Numbered from the stretch's first letter, positions 53,546-63,161 are shown. The stretch: 64,000 bases of DNA from Akkermansia sp. (GCA_017435365.1 JAFSFD010000005.1:1-64000); one strand, 5' to 3'. The notes: a model not told the origin generated them from the sequence alone. Program-made: numbers and translations.

Positions 53546-55180
53546 ATGGCAGATACGTCTTTCACTGCACAGATGGCAGCCAAGCTCGGGCTGGATGAGA
53601 AATATGTGATTCCCTATGGCCACGACAAGGCCAAGGTGAGCCTGGAGGTACTGAAGCAGGACCGCAAGCGCGGGCGCCTGATTCTGGTGAGTGCGCTCAC
53701 CCCCACGCCCGCCGGCGAGGGCAAGACCACGGTTTCCATTGGTCTGGCTCAGGGCTTGCAGGCTGTGGGTCAGCGCGTGTGCCTGGCGTTGCGCGAGCCT
53801 TCCATGGGCCCGGTGTTCGGCCGCAAGGGCGGTGCCACGGGTGGCGGTGCATCCAGCATCACCCCGGGGGAGAGCATCAACCTGGGCTTCACGGGTGATT
53901 TTCCCGCCATCACGGCTGCCAATAACCTGCTGGCTGCGGTGATTGATAATGCCCTTTTCTACAAGACCACGCGCCTGGACCAGAACAAGGTGACCTGGAA
54001 GCGCGTGATGGATATGAACGACCGCGCCCTGCGCAGCATCGTGGTGGGGCTGAACAAGAACGGCGTGCCCCGCGAGGATGGCTTCAACATCACCCCCGCC
54101 TCCGAAATCATGGCCTGCTTCTGCCTGGCCGAGGACCGCGATGACCTGCGCCGCCGCCTGGATAACATGGTCATCGGCTTCACGGCGGATGACGAGGCCG
54201 TGTATGCCCGCGAACTGGGCGTGACCGATGCCCTGCTGGCCATTCTGAAGGAAGCCGTGAACCCGAACCTGGTGCAGAGCCTGGAGGGCGTGCCTGCCTT
54301 TGTGCATGGTGGTCCCTTTGCCAACATTGCCCACGGCTGCAACTCCGTCATCGCCACCAAGATGGCCCTTTCCTGCGGCGACTACGCCGTGACCGAGGCC
54401 GGTTTCGCCTTTGACCTGGGGGCTGAGAAGTTCCTGGATATCAAGTGCCGCCAGAGCGGGCTCTCGCCGGATGCCATCGTGATTGTGGCTACCATCCGCG
54501 CGCTGAAGATGCACGGCGGCGTGGCCAAGGATGCCCTGGAAACCCCGGATGTGGAAGCCGTGCGCCGCGGTCTGGATAACCTGGCCGCCCACATCGAGAG
54601 CGCCCGCCTCTACAAGCGCCCGGTGACCATCGCCATCAACCTCTTTGCCGCCACCGATACGGAGGAGGAAATAGCCGCCGTGAAGGAAATGTGCGCCTCC
54701 ATGGGCGTGGGCTGCGCCGTGGCCGATGTGTTCGGCAAGGGCGGCGCCGGTGCCACCGAGCTGGCCGAGACCGTGCTGGCCTCCATGCAGCCGGAGTACG
54801 AGCCTTTCGAGTGCCTTTACAGCCTCGACCTCAGCGTAGAGGAGCGCATGGCCACCATCGCCCGCAAGATTTACGGGGCCGATGGCGTGGTGCTCACCAA
54901 GCCCGCCCAGAAGAAGCTGGCCCTCATGGCGAAGAATGGTCTCACGGACCTGCCCATCTGCATGGCCAAGACCCAGAACTCCCTCTCCGACAACGCCGGC
55001 CTGCTCGGCCGCCCCACCGGCTTCACCGTGACCGTGCGTGATTTCGAGATTGCCAACGGCGCCGGTTTCCTGGTAGCCCTCTGCGGCGATATCATGCGCA
55101 TGCCCGCGCTGCCCAAGGTGCCCGCTGCCTGCGCCATCAAGGTCTCGGCGGATGGCACCATCACCGGCATGAAGGGTTAA
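53546..55180 (+). CDS. fhs: Formate-tetrahydrofolate ligase
   Basis: 544 residues, ATP-dependent activation of formate to 10-formyl-tetrahydrofolate for purine and formyl-Met synthesis. The nucleotide-binding TPTPAGEGKTT is at residues 52-62. The folate-site region GGGASSITPGESINLGFTGD and the later KGGAGATELAE stretch are present. It is complete and of family length. The leaderless promoter fixes the start, and no riboswitch fits before it. A terminator follows 22 bp after the stop. No other one-carbon gene is adjacent. Confidence 0.97.
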   Translation: MADTSFTAQMAAKLGLDEKYVIPYGHDKAKVSLEVLKQDRKRGRLILVSALTPTPAGEGKTTVSIGLAQGLQAVGQRVCLALREPSMGPVFGRKGGATGGGASSITPGESINLGFTGDFPAITAANNLLAAVIDNALFYKTTRLDQNKVTWKRVMDMNDRALRSIVVGLNKNGVPREDGFNITPASEIMACFCLAEDRDDLRRRLDNMVIGFTADDEAVYARELGVTDALLAILKEAVNPNLVQSLEGVPAFVHGGPFANIAHGCNSVIATKMALSCGDYAVTEAGFAFDLGAEKFLDIKCRQSGLSPDAIVIVATIRALKMHGGVAKDALETPDVEAVRRGLDNLAAHIESARLYKRPVTIAINLFAATDTEEEIAAVKEMCASMGVGCAVADVFGKGGAGATELAETVLASMQPEYEPFECLYSLDLSVEERMATIARKIYGADGVVLTKPAQKKLALMAKNGLTDLPICMAKTQNSLSDNAGLLGRPTGFTVTVRDFEIANGAGFLVALCGDIMRMPALPKVPAACAIKVSADGTITGMKG

Positions 55181-55202
55181 CATACCATCCATAACGATTT
55201 CA

Positions 55203-55237
55203 GGGCAGCTGCGCACCCCCCGCGCAGCTGCCCTTTT
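55203..55237 (+). terminator. fhs terminator
   Basis: GGGCAGCTGCGC (55203-55214) pairs perfectly with GCGCAGCTGCCC (55222-55233), followed by TTTT. Confidence 0.88.
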
Positions 55238-55240
55238 CTG

Positions 55241-55391
55241 CGCGAGAAATTGATGTTTGTAGCCATCGGGGCACGGGACTTCAGTCCCGAAATAACGGTG
55301 CTTCCAATCGGGACTGAAGTCCCGTGCTCCGACAGAGTTCCCCCACAAATTCCAATTTATCGGGCTCTGTACTCAAACTTTGGGACACGCA
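55241..55391. repeat. Palindromic dispersed element, copy 3
   Basis: Inverted orientation relative to copies 2 and 4: AAATTGATGTTTG is at the left and AAATTCCAATTTATC near 55356, ending with ACTCAAACTTTGGGACACGC. The core hairpin lies at about 55267-55333, with the arms' asymmetric centre now reading as its complement. Confidence 0.85.
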
Positions 55392-55463
55392 TGATAAAAA
55401 AGATAAAAAAATGGGTAGACACGACGAACAGATAAATGGTATAAAGAGTCTGAAGCAATAGTT

Positions 55464-56423
55464 ATGAAAAAGTTTGCAGTATGGATGTTGATGGGTGCCC
55501 TGGCGGGCAGTGCCTGGGCACTGCCGAAGGCAGATAGTGTGTTGGCAGCGCAGCAGCTGGCTGCAGAGGAAGGGCGTGATATTCTGCTGGAGTTCACCGG
55601 CAAGGAGTGGTGCCCGCCCTGCATCCACCTGCGCACGAAGATTCTGGAGACCGCAGAGTTCGAGAAGGCGGCGGGCGATAAATATGTGCTGGTAGAGGTG
55701 GTTTTCCCTCGTCTGCCGGAGGCCGTGGCCGCCATGCCCGAATCGCAGCGCAATGCGAATGAGAAGCTGCTGGCCTACCACCATATCCAGACCGGGCTGC
55801 CCACGGTGCTGCTGCTGGATGCCGCCGGCAGGCCCTATGCCCAGGTGGCCGGTGCCCGCGTCAACACGGCAGAGTACCTGAAAGCCCTGGAAGAGGCCGC
55901 AGCTGTGCGTGCCGTGCGAGATGCCGCTTTCAAACGCGCCGAAGGCTTGCAGGGAATGGAGCGCGCTGCCGCTCTGGCTGAGGGGCTCAACGCCGTGCCG
56001 CAGCACTGCCGCGATAAGTACCCGGAGGTGGTGAATGAAATCAACCGCCTGGACCCGCAGAATACCCTGGGCTATGCCCGCGTGCTCATCCGCTATTCCA
56101 ACCTCGAAAAGCAGAAAGCCGAGCTGAATGAGATTTTTGACCGCACCCGCGGTCACAACAGCCCCGAGGAAATCAAGCAGCTCCAGGCAGAATTGCAGGC
56201 TTTCCTGAAGAATCCCGAGCTGGAGCCGGAGGCCGCCCAGCAAGCCTGGCGTTCACTGGGCGATTCCTACTCCTTCCAGCGCCGCTACAGAGATGTACAC
56301 GCCTGCTACAAGCGCGCCTACGAGATGGCGCCGAATTCCCGCTTCGCCCGCCGCCTGCTGGATGCAGTTCAGCACTATGAGAAGAATATTCTCCCGGCTG
56401 TGGAGCGGGGCGAGCTGAAGTAA
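55464..56423 (+). CDS. Exported thioredoxin-fold protein with helical tail
   Basis: 319 residues. A signal peptide (KKFAVWMLMGALAGSAWA, cleaved after about residue 19) precedes a thioredoxin fold. The redox active site is WCPPC (49-53), and the cis-Pro region is TGLPTVLLLD (about 111-120). The rest, from about 140, is helical and TPR-like near the end (WRSLGDSYSFQRRYRDVHACYKRAYEMAP). A periplasmic thiol reductase or sensor attached to a protein-binding scaffold is likely. It lies alone between two palindromic elements, with a weak TATAAA promoter about 25 nt upstream. Confidence 0.88.
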   Translation: MKKFAVWMLMGALAGSAWALPKADSVLAAQQLAAEEGRDILLEFTGKEWCPPCIHLRTKILETAEFEKAAGDKYVLVEVVFPRLPEAVAAMPESQRNANEKLLAYHHIQTGLPTVLLLDAAGRPYAQVAGARVNTAEYLKALEEAAAVRAVRDAAFKRAEGLQGMERAAALAEGLNAVPQHCRDKYPEVVNEINRLDPQNTLGYARVLIRYSNLEKQKAELNEIFDRTRGHNSPEEIKQLQAELQAFLKNPELEPEAAQQAWRSLGDSYSFQRRYRDVHACYKRAYEMAPNSRFARRLLDAVQHYEKNILPAVERGELK

Positions 56424-56460
56424 AACCTGCCGTTCAAAAACGCGGTGTTCCGGCCACGCG

Positions 56461-56630
56461 TGTCCCAAAGTTTGAGTACAGAACTTGATAAATTGGAATT
56501 TGTGGGGGAACTCTGTCGGAGCACGGGACTTCAGTCCCGATTGGAAGCACCGTTATTTCGGGACTGAAGTCCCGTGCCCCGACAACGACAAACATCAATT
56601 TATCGAGATTAGTACTCAATCTTTGGGGCA
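56461..56630. repeat. Palindromic dispersed element, copy 4 (most complete)
   Basis: The clearest copy, with ends TGTCCCAAAGTTTGAGTA (56461-56478) and TACTCAATCTTTGGGGCA (56613-56630), complementary at 16 of 18 positions. Inside lie GATAAATTGGAATTTGTGG / AACATCAATTTATC and the core hairpin 56515-56582. About 170 bp with nested inverted repeats and no open reading frame. Confidence 0.88.
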
Positions 56631-56689
56631 TATGAGTGTTCTGGCGCGTGCGCCTGTGCTTGCGCCGGCAGTTTTCGCCCTGCGCACAA

Positions 56690-57634
56690 TCAAAGCCCCT
56701 GGATATACTTGATATAGGCATCGCGTGCCTGTTCAGGAGTGAGGAGGGGAGTTTCTTTTTTCTCCTCCACAACCGGTTTGGGGGTTGCATTTTCCTCCTT
56801 TTCTTCCACCGGCCATGCGGAGGGCTCGGCGGGGTAGGTGAGGGCACCTTCATTCCTGTTGGCCAGCATGCGGGAAACAGCCTGCTGGCGGCCTATGGCA
56901 GTCCGGCGGTTAGTGCGGGCGAGCAGGATGCCGCTTCTGGTATTCATGTAGGGCACAGCCGTGCAGCGCAGCTGCTGGCGCAGGGCATCGCGGGAAGAAG
57001 CGGGTGCGTTGTTTCGGCTCAGCCCGAGCTTCTCTGCCAGCACTTCTGCGGCAAACTCGTTCATCTGCTGGCGGCCGGTCACTTCGATGGCGGCTAATTT
57101 CTTATCCGCCATGGGCATGAGCAGATCCACGCCGCTTTTTTTCACGGTTTTCCAGTGAATGCAGCCATTGCGCCGGATGCTGTGAATGCAGAAATAGCCA
57201 TCCTCCAGCAGGTAGGCCAGGGCCGTCACCGGGCTGCCGCTGAAGGCATGTTCTGCTTCTTCTGCCAGTTCATCCAGCACATCCCTGTCTACCAGCAGCG
57301 AGTATTCGAGCTCCTCGTCCTCAAAGTCCATGGATTCCGGGGTTCCCATGCCGGTGAGCGAGGCCAGACGCGAGACAATGCGCGACAAGTTGAAATCATG
57401 CCCTTCGGCCTCTTCGTGCTCCATGACGATGACGGCCCCGATTTTCTGGCCATCTGGCGAGAGGAAGGCAATCTGCCATCCGTCCAGCAGGATGCAGACG
57501 CTGTTTCCCGCTGCCCTGGTGTGCTGGAACGTGGTCTGGATGGTTTCCAGAGTCAGCGGTTCAGAAGGCGCAGCGACCACGGGGGACAGCAGAATCCCGC
57601 CGGCCACCAGGAGCGTGTGAAGCAGGAGCCGCAT
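56690..57634 (-). CDS. Exported protein of unknown function
   Basis: 314 residues with a signal peptide (RLLLHTLLVAGGILLSPVVAA) and no recognisable family. The mature half is alpha/beta (SVCILLDGWQIAFLSPDGQKIGAVIVM), followed by an acidic DFEDEELEYS stretch. The tail is Pro/Glu/Lys-rich and low in order (about residues 265-300). Its start codon overlaps the stop of the upstream sugar-kinase-like gene (TAATG), so it is the last gene of that operon. A periplasmic role is likely; function unknown. Confidence 0.75.
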   Translation of the reverse strand: MRLLLHTLLVAGGILLSPVVAAPSEPLTLETIQTTFQHTRAAGNSVCILLDGWQIAFLSPDGQKIGAVIVMEHEEAEGHDFNLSRIVSRLASLTGMGTPESMDFEDEELEYSLLVDRDVLDELAEEAEHAFSGSPVTALAYLLEDGYFCIHSIRRNGCIHWKTVKKSGVDLLMPMADKKLAAIEVTGRQQMNEFAAEVLAEKLGLSRNNAPASSRDALRQQLRCTAVPYMNTRSGILLARTNRRTAIGRQQAVSRMLANRNEGALTYPAEPSAWPVEEKEENATPKPVVEEKKETPLLTPEQARDAYIKYIQGL

Positions 57635-58779
57635 TACTTGCTGTATGACTTCATGAGCCGGCGCACATACTTGCCCATGCTGATAACCTGACTATCGATG
57701 CTCTGGGCCAGTTTGAACTGGTTGCGGGCGCGGATGAGGTTGTGCTCCGGCTTTTCTGTGCGGAAGTAGAGGTCACCATCCAGATAATCGGTGAGGAAAC
57801 GGATACCGATTTCTGTGGTGATGAGCCAGCCGGCGAAGGGCATGTATTCCACCTCGCGCTGGGTCAGGAAGTTGTGGGCAGCATCCAGGTACCCCTCGGC
57901 CAGGGATTCGAAGAAGGGCATTTCCATTTTCACCTTGGAGAGATCCTCCTCATCTTCACTGGCCATGCAGGTGGCGGTGCGCACCATGTCGCCGAAATCG
58001 TAGAGCACGGAGCCGGGCATCACGGTGTCCAGGTCAATCACGCACACGGCATCATCGGTTTCGGCATCCAGCATCACATTGTTGATTTTGGTATCATTGT
58101 GGGTGATGCGGGTGGGGATTTCACCGCTGGCCAGCATTTCGGTGATGCGGGTGAAGCGGTCAGCCCATCCTTTCAGCAGTTCCAGCTCTGCCTGGCAGTT
58201 GGCGGCGCGCCCTTTCACATCAGCCTCGGCGCTCTTGAGCAGGTCGGCATAGCGCTTGGGGGTGTTGTGGAAATCCGGGATGGATTCCTTGATGTCCTCC
58301 GGGTTCATGTCGCAGATGAGGTCCTGGAAGGAACCGAAGGCATAGCCGGCCTGGTAGGCCTGGCGGGTGTTTTCTACCACATCGTAGGTGTGGGTACCTT
58401 CGATGTTGTTGTAGCAGCGCCACATGCCGCCTTCCTCCGGCAGCACGATGTAGTTGCGCCCACCGCGGGCGGGGAAGAGGTTGAGGGTCTGGCCGGCGGC
58501 GTCGCGGCGGCGGCGCAGCAGTTTCCAGGTGATGTGGCGGGTCACTTTCTCTACGTTGCGCATGACCTGAGCCGGGTCCTTGAACACGTAGTCATTGATG
58601 CGCTGGAGGATGTAGCGGTCTTCGTGACCGTCCTCCGAGCGGTAGCAGGCGCGGTAGGTGGTGTTGATGTGGCCGTTGCGGAGCTCCTCTCCGTAGAGAA
58701 AATCTCCGTTCACGGCAAACTGGTCGCCGATGCGGGCGATGCGCTCGGCGATGGGACCACTGGTATGTTTTTCAGGCAT
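57634..58779 (-). CDS. APH-fold kinase, N-acetylhexosamine kinase-like
   Basis: 381 residues of the aminoglycoside-phosphotransferase kinase fold. The catalytic loop is THNDTKINNVMLD (His227-Asn-Asp229), and the metal-binding Asp pair is in VIDLDTVMPG (Asp249/251). The N-terminal RINDYVFKDPAQVMRNVEKVT stretch resembles the NahK/LnpB branch that phosphorylates GlcNAc or GalNAc at C1, which would fit mucin or host-glycan use. Homoserine or choline kinases share the fold and are alternatives. It sits in a three-gene minus-strand operon with two exported unknown proteins. Confidence 0.82.
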   Translation of the reverse strand: MPEKHTSGPIAERIARIGDQFAVNGDFLYGEELRNGHINTTYRACYRSEDGHEDRYILQRINDYVFKDPAQVMRNVEKVTRHITWKLLRRRRDAAGQTLNLFPARGGRNYIVLPEEGGMWRCYNNIEGTHTYDVVENTRQAYQAGYAFGSFQDLICDMNPEDIKESIPDFHNTPKRYADLLKSAEADVKGRAANCQAELELLKGWADRFTRITEMLASGEIPTRITHNDTKINNVMLDAETDDAVCVIDLDTVMPGSVLYDFGDMVRTATCMASEDEEDLSKVKMEMPFFESLAEGYLDAAHNFLTQREVEYMPFAGWLITTEIGIRFLTDYLDGDLYFRTEKPEHNLIRARNQFKLAQSIDSQVISMGKYVRRLMKSYSK

Positions 58780-58812
58780 AGGGGTGGAGAGAGTTGAGAA
58801 AGAGGTTAGAAC

Positions 58813-59634
58813 TTATTTATCCTTCTTGCTTTCAGCAATCTGGATGGGCATGAGCTTGGGCATGTTGCGGGTGGTGTCCTTCACCACGATATTCACCATG
58901 GACTGGCGCTCCGAAAGCACGAAGGTGGAGGCTTTCATGCGTTTGAGACCCTTGGTGGCCTTGTCGTAGTAGGAAAGGACGAAGGAAACCTGCTGGCCTT
59001 TCTCACCCTTGAAGCTCCAGCTGTTTTCGGGGCAGATGCCGTCCTCGCGGCGGTAGACGCCGATTTTGCTTTCCTTCTTGTCCTTGAAATCGTTGGATTC
59101 AGAAGTGATAATCTGCAGCGGGTAGGAGGAAAGGTTAATCACATGCATACCTTTCTTGGGGAAGTCGTTCTCATTCAGGAACAGGGTGCTGGTCTTCTTT
59201 ACATCCTTGTTCGGGGAGAGAATGCACACCGACTTGCTGCCGGCAGAGGCAGGCACGGTTACTGTGAATATCGGCTCGGGCAGCTTTTCTGCAGCAGCCT
59301 TCGGTGCCTTCTTGTCGCCCTCGGCCATCGCAGGGGCAGGATTCTGGTCCCAGAACTCCACCACGCCACCCACGGGCTTCACGCGGGCGCTCGGCGTGCG
59401 GGAGCCGATGGAGATGGTCTTGAATTCCTTACCGCTGCGCACGTAGAGCGGGGAAGGCATGCTCACGCCTGCGGGTGAGCAGATAACGAAACGCACGCCG
59501 GTCTTCGGTGCGGCTTCCTCAGCACCGGCGGCAGCAGCGGCAGGGGCGGCAGAACGTGAGCGGCGACCCTGCGCCTGGGCGGGCAGCAGAGCAACTACGG
59601 CAGCGCAGAAAAGCAGAATGGAAAAAACTTTCAT
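58813..59634 (-). CDS. Exported Ala/Pro-rich protein of unknown function
   Basis: 273 residues. A signal peptide (FSILLFCAAVVALLPAQAQG) is followed by an Ala/Pro-rich linker, then a beta-rich domain (VRFVICSPAGVSMPSPLYVRSG and later stretches). Two KK-rich patches (SPNKDVKKTSTLFL, SNDFKDKKESKIG) are odd for a secreted domain. No family recognised. It heads the kinase operon, with 33 bp to the kinase gene and a promoter upstream giving a leader near 20 nt. A cell-envelope role is plausible only by location. Confidence 0.75.
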   Translation of the reverse strand: MKVFSILLFCAAVVALLPAQAQGRRSRSAAPAAAAAGAEEAAPKTGVRFVICSPAGVSMPSPLYVRSGKEFKTISIGSRTPSARVKPVGGVVEFWDQNPAPAMAEGDKKAPKAAAEKLPEPIFTVTVPASAGSKSVCILSPNKDVKKTSTLFLNENDFPKKGMHVINLSSYPLQIITSESNDFKDKKESKIGVYRREDGICPENSWSFKGEKGQQVSFVLSYYDKATKGLKRMKASTFVLSERQSMVNIVVKDTTRNMPKLMPIQIAESKKDK

Positions 59635-59661
59635 AATCGTAATTGATGTAATACTGGGGAA

Positions 59662-59690
59662 ATACTAGCAAGCCTTAGACTCTAAATCAA
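59662..59690 (-). promoter_or_regulatory. Promoter of the exported protein-kinase operon
   Basis: Minus-strand TTGATT (59690-59685), 17 nt, TAGTAT (59667-59662), about 27 nt before the ATG at 59634. Confidence 0.55.
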
Positions 59691-59721
59691 GCAGAAAATC
59701 CCGTAAATCTGAAATTACGCC

Positions 59722-59901
59722 CACGCGCGCCAAAGTTTGAATGCAGAGCGCGATAAATTGGAATTTGTCGTTGTCGGAGCACGGGACTTGGGTCCCGAAA
59801 TAACGGTGCTTCCAATCGGGACTGAAGTCCCGTGCTCCGACAGAGTTCCCCCACAAATTCCGATTTCTCGCGCAGAGGGAAAAATCTTTGAGACACACGT
59901 G
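59722..59901. repeat. Palindromic dispersed element, copy 5
   Basis: Core hairpin 59773-59840, with CGATAAATTGGAATTTGTCG at 59750 and ACAAATTCCGATTTCTCGCG at 59852. The outer ends CGCGCGCCAAAGTTTGA and AATCTTTGAGACACACG are a degenerate inverted repeat. One arm has GGG where others have CAG (ACTTGGGTCCC), a single-arm mutation. It fills most of the gap between two divergent genes and ends about 30 bp before the holA -35. Confidence 0.85.
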
Positions 59902-59930
59902 GGTGTGAAATGACGAGTCGCGGAAACGGG

Positions 59931-59959
59931 TTGACTTGGCGACACTTTTCTGGTGTAAT
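59931..59959 (+). promoter_or_regulatory. holA-mnmG promoter
   Basis: TTGACT (59931-59936), 17 nt, TGTAAT (59954-59959). Six nt separate the -10 from the GTG start, so the mRNA should be leaderless. An in-frame ATG at 59936 overlaps the -35 and is excluded. Confidence 0.75.
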
Positions 59960-59965
59960 GAGCAC

Positions 59966-61063
59966 GTGCCTGCCCAGACCGCCAGTTTTGTTTTTTTCGG
60001 GAGCGATGAAGGAGCCGCCGCCGCTGCGGCTGCCGCTGCCTATGCCCGCCTGGAGGAAGGCGGCGATGGCTGGGGCAATGAGACCATCGACGGCTCGGCC
60101 GCCACGGTGGATGAAGCGGTGGAAATCGTGGGCCGCACCATCTCCGGCCTGCAGATGATGAATATGTTCGGCGGGCGCAAGGTTATCTGGCTCAAAGGCG
60201 CCAACTTCATGGGCGATACCCCGCAGGGTGCCCGCAGCGAGGCGGTGCAGGCCGCGCTGGATGAGCTGGTTTCCACCCTTTCCAACCTGCCGGAGGAGAC
60301 GTTCTTCGTGCTCTCCGCCAGCGAGATGGACAAGCGCCGCTCCTTCTTCAAGAAACTGGGGGCAGCGGCCGAGGTAAAGGAATTTTCCAAGATAGATATC
60401 ACCAAACCCGGCTGGGAGGGCGAGCTTTCTGCCCTCACGCTGCGCATGGCCAAGCCGCTGGGGCTGGGCTTTGATAATGATGCGCTGGATTTGTTCATCC
60501 ACCGCGTGAATGAGAGCACGCGCCAGATTTCCAATGAGCTGGCCAAGCTGGATGTGTACCTGGGCCCGGAGCGCCGCAAGGTGACGGCCCAGGACGTGGA
60601 GCTCATGGTGGCGGTCTCCCGCAACGGGGTGATTTTTGAGATTTCCCGCGCCATCGAGAGCGGCAACTCGCGCCTGGCGGTGCGCCTGGTGAATGAACAG
60701 CTGGAGCACGGGGAGCAGGGTGTGTCCATCATGCGCGCGGCCATTGTGCCCACGGTGCGCCAGCGTTTCTGTGCCCGCCTGCTCATCGATGCCTACCAGC
60801 CGGATACCGGTAACTACCGCGCGTTCGATGCCGCGCTGAACCGCCTGCCGGCAGAGGGGCGCAAGCTCCTGCCGCTCAAGAAGGACGGCACGCCGAACAC
60901 CTACGGCCTGTTCAATGCAGCCCGCACCGTGGGCAAGCTGAGCCTGCGCAAGGCCCGCCGCGACCTGCAGGCCTGCGCCGCGGCAGATAAGGCGCTGGTT
61001 TCCAGCGGGCTGGATGCCCGCGATATCCTGCACAAACTCATTGTAACGCTCACCACGGCATGA
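59966..61063 (+). CDS. holA: DNA polymerase III delta subunit
   Basis: 365 residues from a GTG start. The delta subunit opens the sliding clamp within the clamp loader. The fold opens with [10 protein letters not shown] and continues with [14 protein letters not shown], then [16 protein letters not shown]. The helical third domain ([27 protein letters not shown] ... [15 protein letters not shown]) is typical of HolA. The start is the GTG at 59966 because the promoter's -10 ends 6 nt before it. The stop overlaps mnmG (ATGA). Confidence 0.9.
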   Translation: MPAQTASFVFFGSDEGAAAAAAAAAYARLEEGGDGWGNETIDGSAATVDEAVEIVGRTISGLQMMNMFGGRKVIWLKGANFMGDTPQGARSEAVQAALDELVSTLSNLPEETFFVLSASEMDKRRSFFKKLGAAAEVKEFSKIDITKPGWEGELSALTLRMAKPLGLGFDNDALDLFIHRVNESTRQISNELAKLDVYLGPERRKVTAQDVELMVAVSRNGVIFEISRAIESGNSRLAVRLVNEQLEHGEQGVSIMRAAIVPTVRQRFCARLLIDAYQPDTGNYRAFDAALNRLPAEGRKLLPLKKDGTPNTYGLFNAARTVGKLSLRKARRDLQACAAADKALVSSGLDARDILHKLIVTLTTA

Positions 61064-62919
61064 GCTCGCTGATTCCCACAGTCTTTGATGTGCTGGTCAT
61101 CGGCGGCGGCCACGCCGGCATCGAGGCCGCGCTGGCAGCCACCCGCCTGGGCGGCACTGTGGCCCTGCTCACGCACGACCTGGATACCGTGGGGCAGATG
61201 AGCTGCAACCCCGCCATCGGCGGCCTGGCCAAGGGCCACATGGTGCGCGAGATCGATGCCCTGGGCGGCGCCATGGGCCTGAATACGGATGCCACTGCCG
61301 TGCAGTTCCGCATGTTGAATGCCTCCAAGGGCCCCAGCGTGCGGGCCCCCCGCGCCCAGTGCGACAAGAGCGCCTACCGCGCCCGCATGAAGTGGGTGCT
61401 GGAGACCACCCCCGGCCTGCAGCTCTTCCAGGGGGATGTGGATGAAATCGTGGTGGAGCAGGGGCGTGTGGCCGGGGTCACCACCACCTGGGGCCAGCGC
61501 TTTGCGGCAAAGGCGGTGGTGCTCTGCAGCGGCACCTTCATGCGCGGCCTGCTGCACGTGGGCATGGAGCACCTGCCGGGCGGGCGCCTGGGTGGTGCTC
61601 CCAGCGGCATTTCGGCCAGCCTGGAGAAACTCGGCTTCCCCCTTCAGCGTTTCAAGACCGGCACCTCCCCGCGCATCCTGGGTAGCAGCATCGACTTTGC
61701 TGCTTTAGAGCAGCAGCCCGGCGATACCCCGCCGCCGCTCTTCAGCTACCGCAGCACCCGGCTCCTGAGCCGCGAAACCGAGCCGCACTGCACCCTCAAC
61801 CACTTTGCCGATGCGGATTTCCGGCTCCGCCAGCTCTCCTGCGCCATCACCTACACCCACGAAGGCACGCACGATATCATCCGCCGCAACCTGGAGCACA
61901 GCCCGCTCTTCGGCGGCGTCATCGAGGGCACCGGCCCGCGCTACTGCCCCAGCATCGAGGATAAAGTGGTGCGCTTTGCAGATAAGGAGCGGCACCAGAT
62001 TTTCATTGAGCCCGAGGGCCGCAGCACAGATGAATACTACCTCAACGGCCTCTCCAGCAGTCTGCCCTTCTTTGTGCAGCAGGAGATTGTGCACTCCATC
62101 CCCGGGCTGGAAAAAGCCCGGCTCATCCGCCCCGGCTATGCGGTGGAGTATGATTTTGTGCCCCCCACCGAGCTGCAGGTGACCCTGGAGACCAAGCGCG
62201 TGCGCGGGCTCTACTTTGCCGGGCAGATCAACGGCACCAGCGGCTATGAGGAAGCCGCGGGGCAGGGCCTGCTGGCCGGGGCAAATGCCATGCTCGCCCT
62301 GCGTGGGGAAGAGCCCCTCATCCTCCGCCGCGACCAGGCCTACCTGGGCGTCATGGTCGATGACCTCGTGACCCGCGGCACGGATGAACCCTACCGCATG
62401 TTCACCAGCCGCGCCGAGATGCGCCTCCTCCTCCGCCAGGACAACGCCGACCTCCGCCTCACCCCCCTGGCTGCCCGCCTGGGCCTGGTGAGCGAGGACC
62501 AGGGCCGCGCTGCCGAGTCCCGCCTGGCCGCCATCGGGCAGGGCGTGGCCGATGCCCGCCACCAGAAGATTGACGGCACCACGCTCGAAACCTGGCTCCG
62601 CCGCCCGGACAACGACTGGCGCACCCTGCCGGAGCCCCTCCGTTCCCTGCACCCGGATGAGCTCTGGGAGCCCATCGCCACCGAAATTGCCTACGCCGGC
62701 CACATCGACCGCATGCGCACCGCTGCCGCCCGCCTGCAGCGCCAGGAGGATAAGAAGATACCCGCCGACATTGATTACGCCGACATTCCGGCCATGAAGA
62801 CCGAGGCCCGTCAGCGGCTCGCCCGCGTGCGCCCCGCCACCATCGGCCAGGCCGCCCGCATCCCCGGCATCACCCCGGCAGATGTGGCCCTGCTGCTCGT
62901 CTGGCTCAAAAAACACTGA
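61060..62919 (+). CDS. mnmG: tRNA uridine-5-carboxymethylaminomethyl(34) enzyme
   Basis: 619 residues, the flavoprotein partner of MnmE that modifies U34 of certain tRNAs. The FAD-binding [13 protein letters not shown] is near residue 12. The signature [12 protein letters not shown], the [17 protein letters not shown] stretch and the C-terminal [21 protein letters not shown] are diagnostic. mnmG lies near oriC in many bacteria; here the candidate origin is 25 kb away. Translation is coupled to holA by an ATGA overlap. No terminator precedes the tRNA gene, which has its own promoter. Confidence 0.97.
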   Translation: MSSLIPTVFDVLVIGGGHAGIEAALAATRLGGTVALLTHDLDTVGQMSCNPAIGGLAKGHMVREIDALGGAMGLNTDATAVQFRMLNASKGPSVRAPRAQCDKSAYRARMKWVLETTPGLQLFQGDVDEIVVEQGRVAGVTTTWGQRFAAKAVVLCSGTFMRGLLHVGMEHLPGGRLGGAPSGISASLEKLGFPLQRFKTGTSPRILGSSIDFAALEQQPGDTPPPLFSYRSTRLLSRETEPHCTLNHFADADFRLRQLSCAITYTHEGTHDIIRRNLEHSPLFGGVIEGTGPRYCPSIEDKVVRFADKERHQIFIEPEGRSTDEYYLNGLSSSLPFFVQQEIVHSIPGLEKARLIRPGYAVEYDFVPPTELQVTLETKRVRGLYFAGQINGTSGYEEAAGQGLLAGANAMLALRGEEPLILRRDQAYLGVMVDDLVTRGTDEPYRMFTSRAEMRLLLRQDNADLRLTPLAARLGLVSEDQGRAAESRLAAIGQGVADARHQKIDGTTLETWLRRPDNDWRTLPEPLRSLHPDELWEPIATEIAYAGHIDRMRTAAARLQRQEDKKIPADIDYADIPAMKTEARQRLARVRPATIGQAARIPGITPADVALLLVWLKKH

Positions 62920-62956
62920 ATTTTTTTCAAATTAGCAAAAAAAAGCAGGATTTGGC

Positions 62957-62985
62957 TTGACGCGGCGGGGCAAAAGGTATATACT
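62957..62985 (+). promoter_or_regulatory. tRNA-Gln promoter
   Basis: TTGACG (62957-62962), 17 nt, TATACT (62980-62985), 19 nt upstream of the mature tRNA 5' end, the normal distance for a tRNA with a short leader. Confidence 0.85.
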
Positions 62986-63004
62986 CCCGCCGTTCCAAGA
63001 ACAC

Positions 63005-63076
63005 AGGGCTATGGTGTAATTGGCAACACATCGGTTTCTGGCACCGCTATTCGGGGTTCGAGTCCCTGTAGCCCTA
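63005..63076 (+). tRNA. tRNA-Gln (CTG anticodon)
   Basis: A 72-nt cloverleaf. The acceptor stem AGGGCTA/TAGCCCT is fully paired, with discriminator A at 63076. The D arm reads GTGTAATTGGCAACAC. The anticodon loop TTCTGGC puts CTG in positions 34-36, reading CAG (Gln), and the T arm is CGGGG-TTCGAGT-CCCTG. One anticodon-stem end pair is mismatched. The 3' CCA is not encoded. It is flanked by its own promoter and terminator. Confidence 0.95.
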
Positions 63077-63080
63077 CTTG

Positions 63081-63113
63081 AAAAGCTCACAAGTTCTGCT
63101 TGTGAGCTTTTTC
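63081..63113 (+). terminator. tRNA-Gln terminator
   Basis: AAAGCTCACAAG (63082-63093) pairs with CTTGTGAGCTTT (63099-63110), ending in a T-run. Confidence 0.92.
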
Positions 63114-63161
63114 GTTTACATCAGGCCGGGTTTGTGGTAAAAACGGTGCCACGCGGAGAAG

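Noticed and set aside
59936..59965. ATG start for holA
   Set aside because: It overlaps the -35 hexamer of a well-spaced promoter; the GTG at 59966 fits the leaderless pattern and the usual HolA N-terminus.
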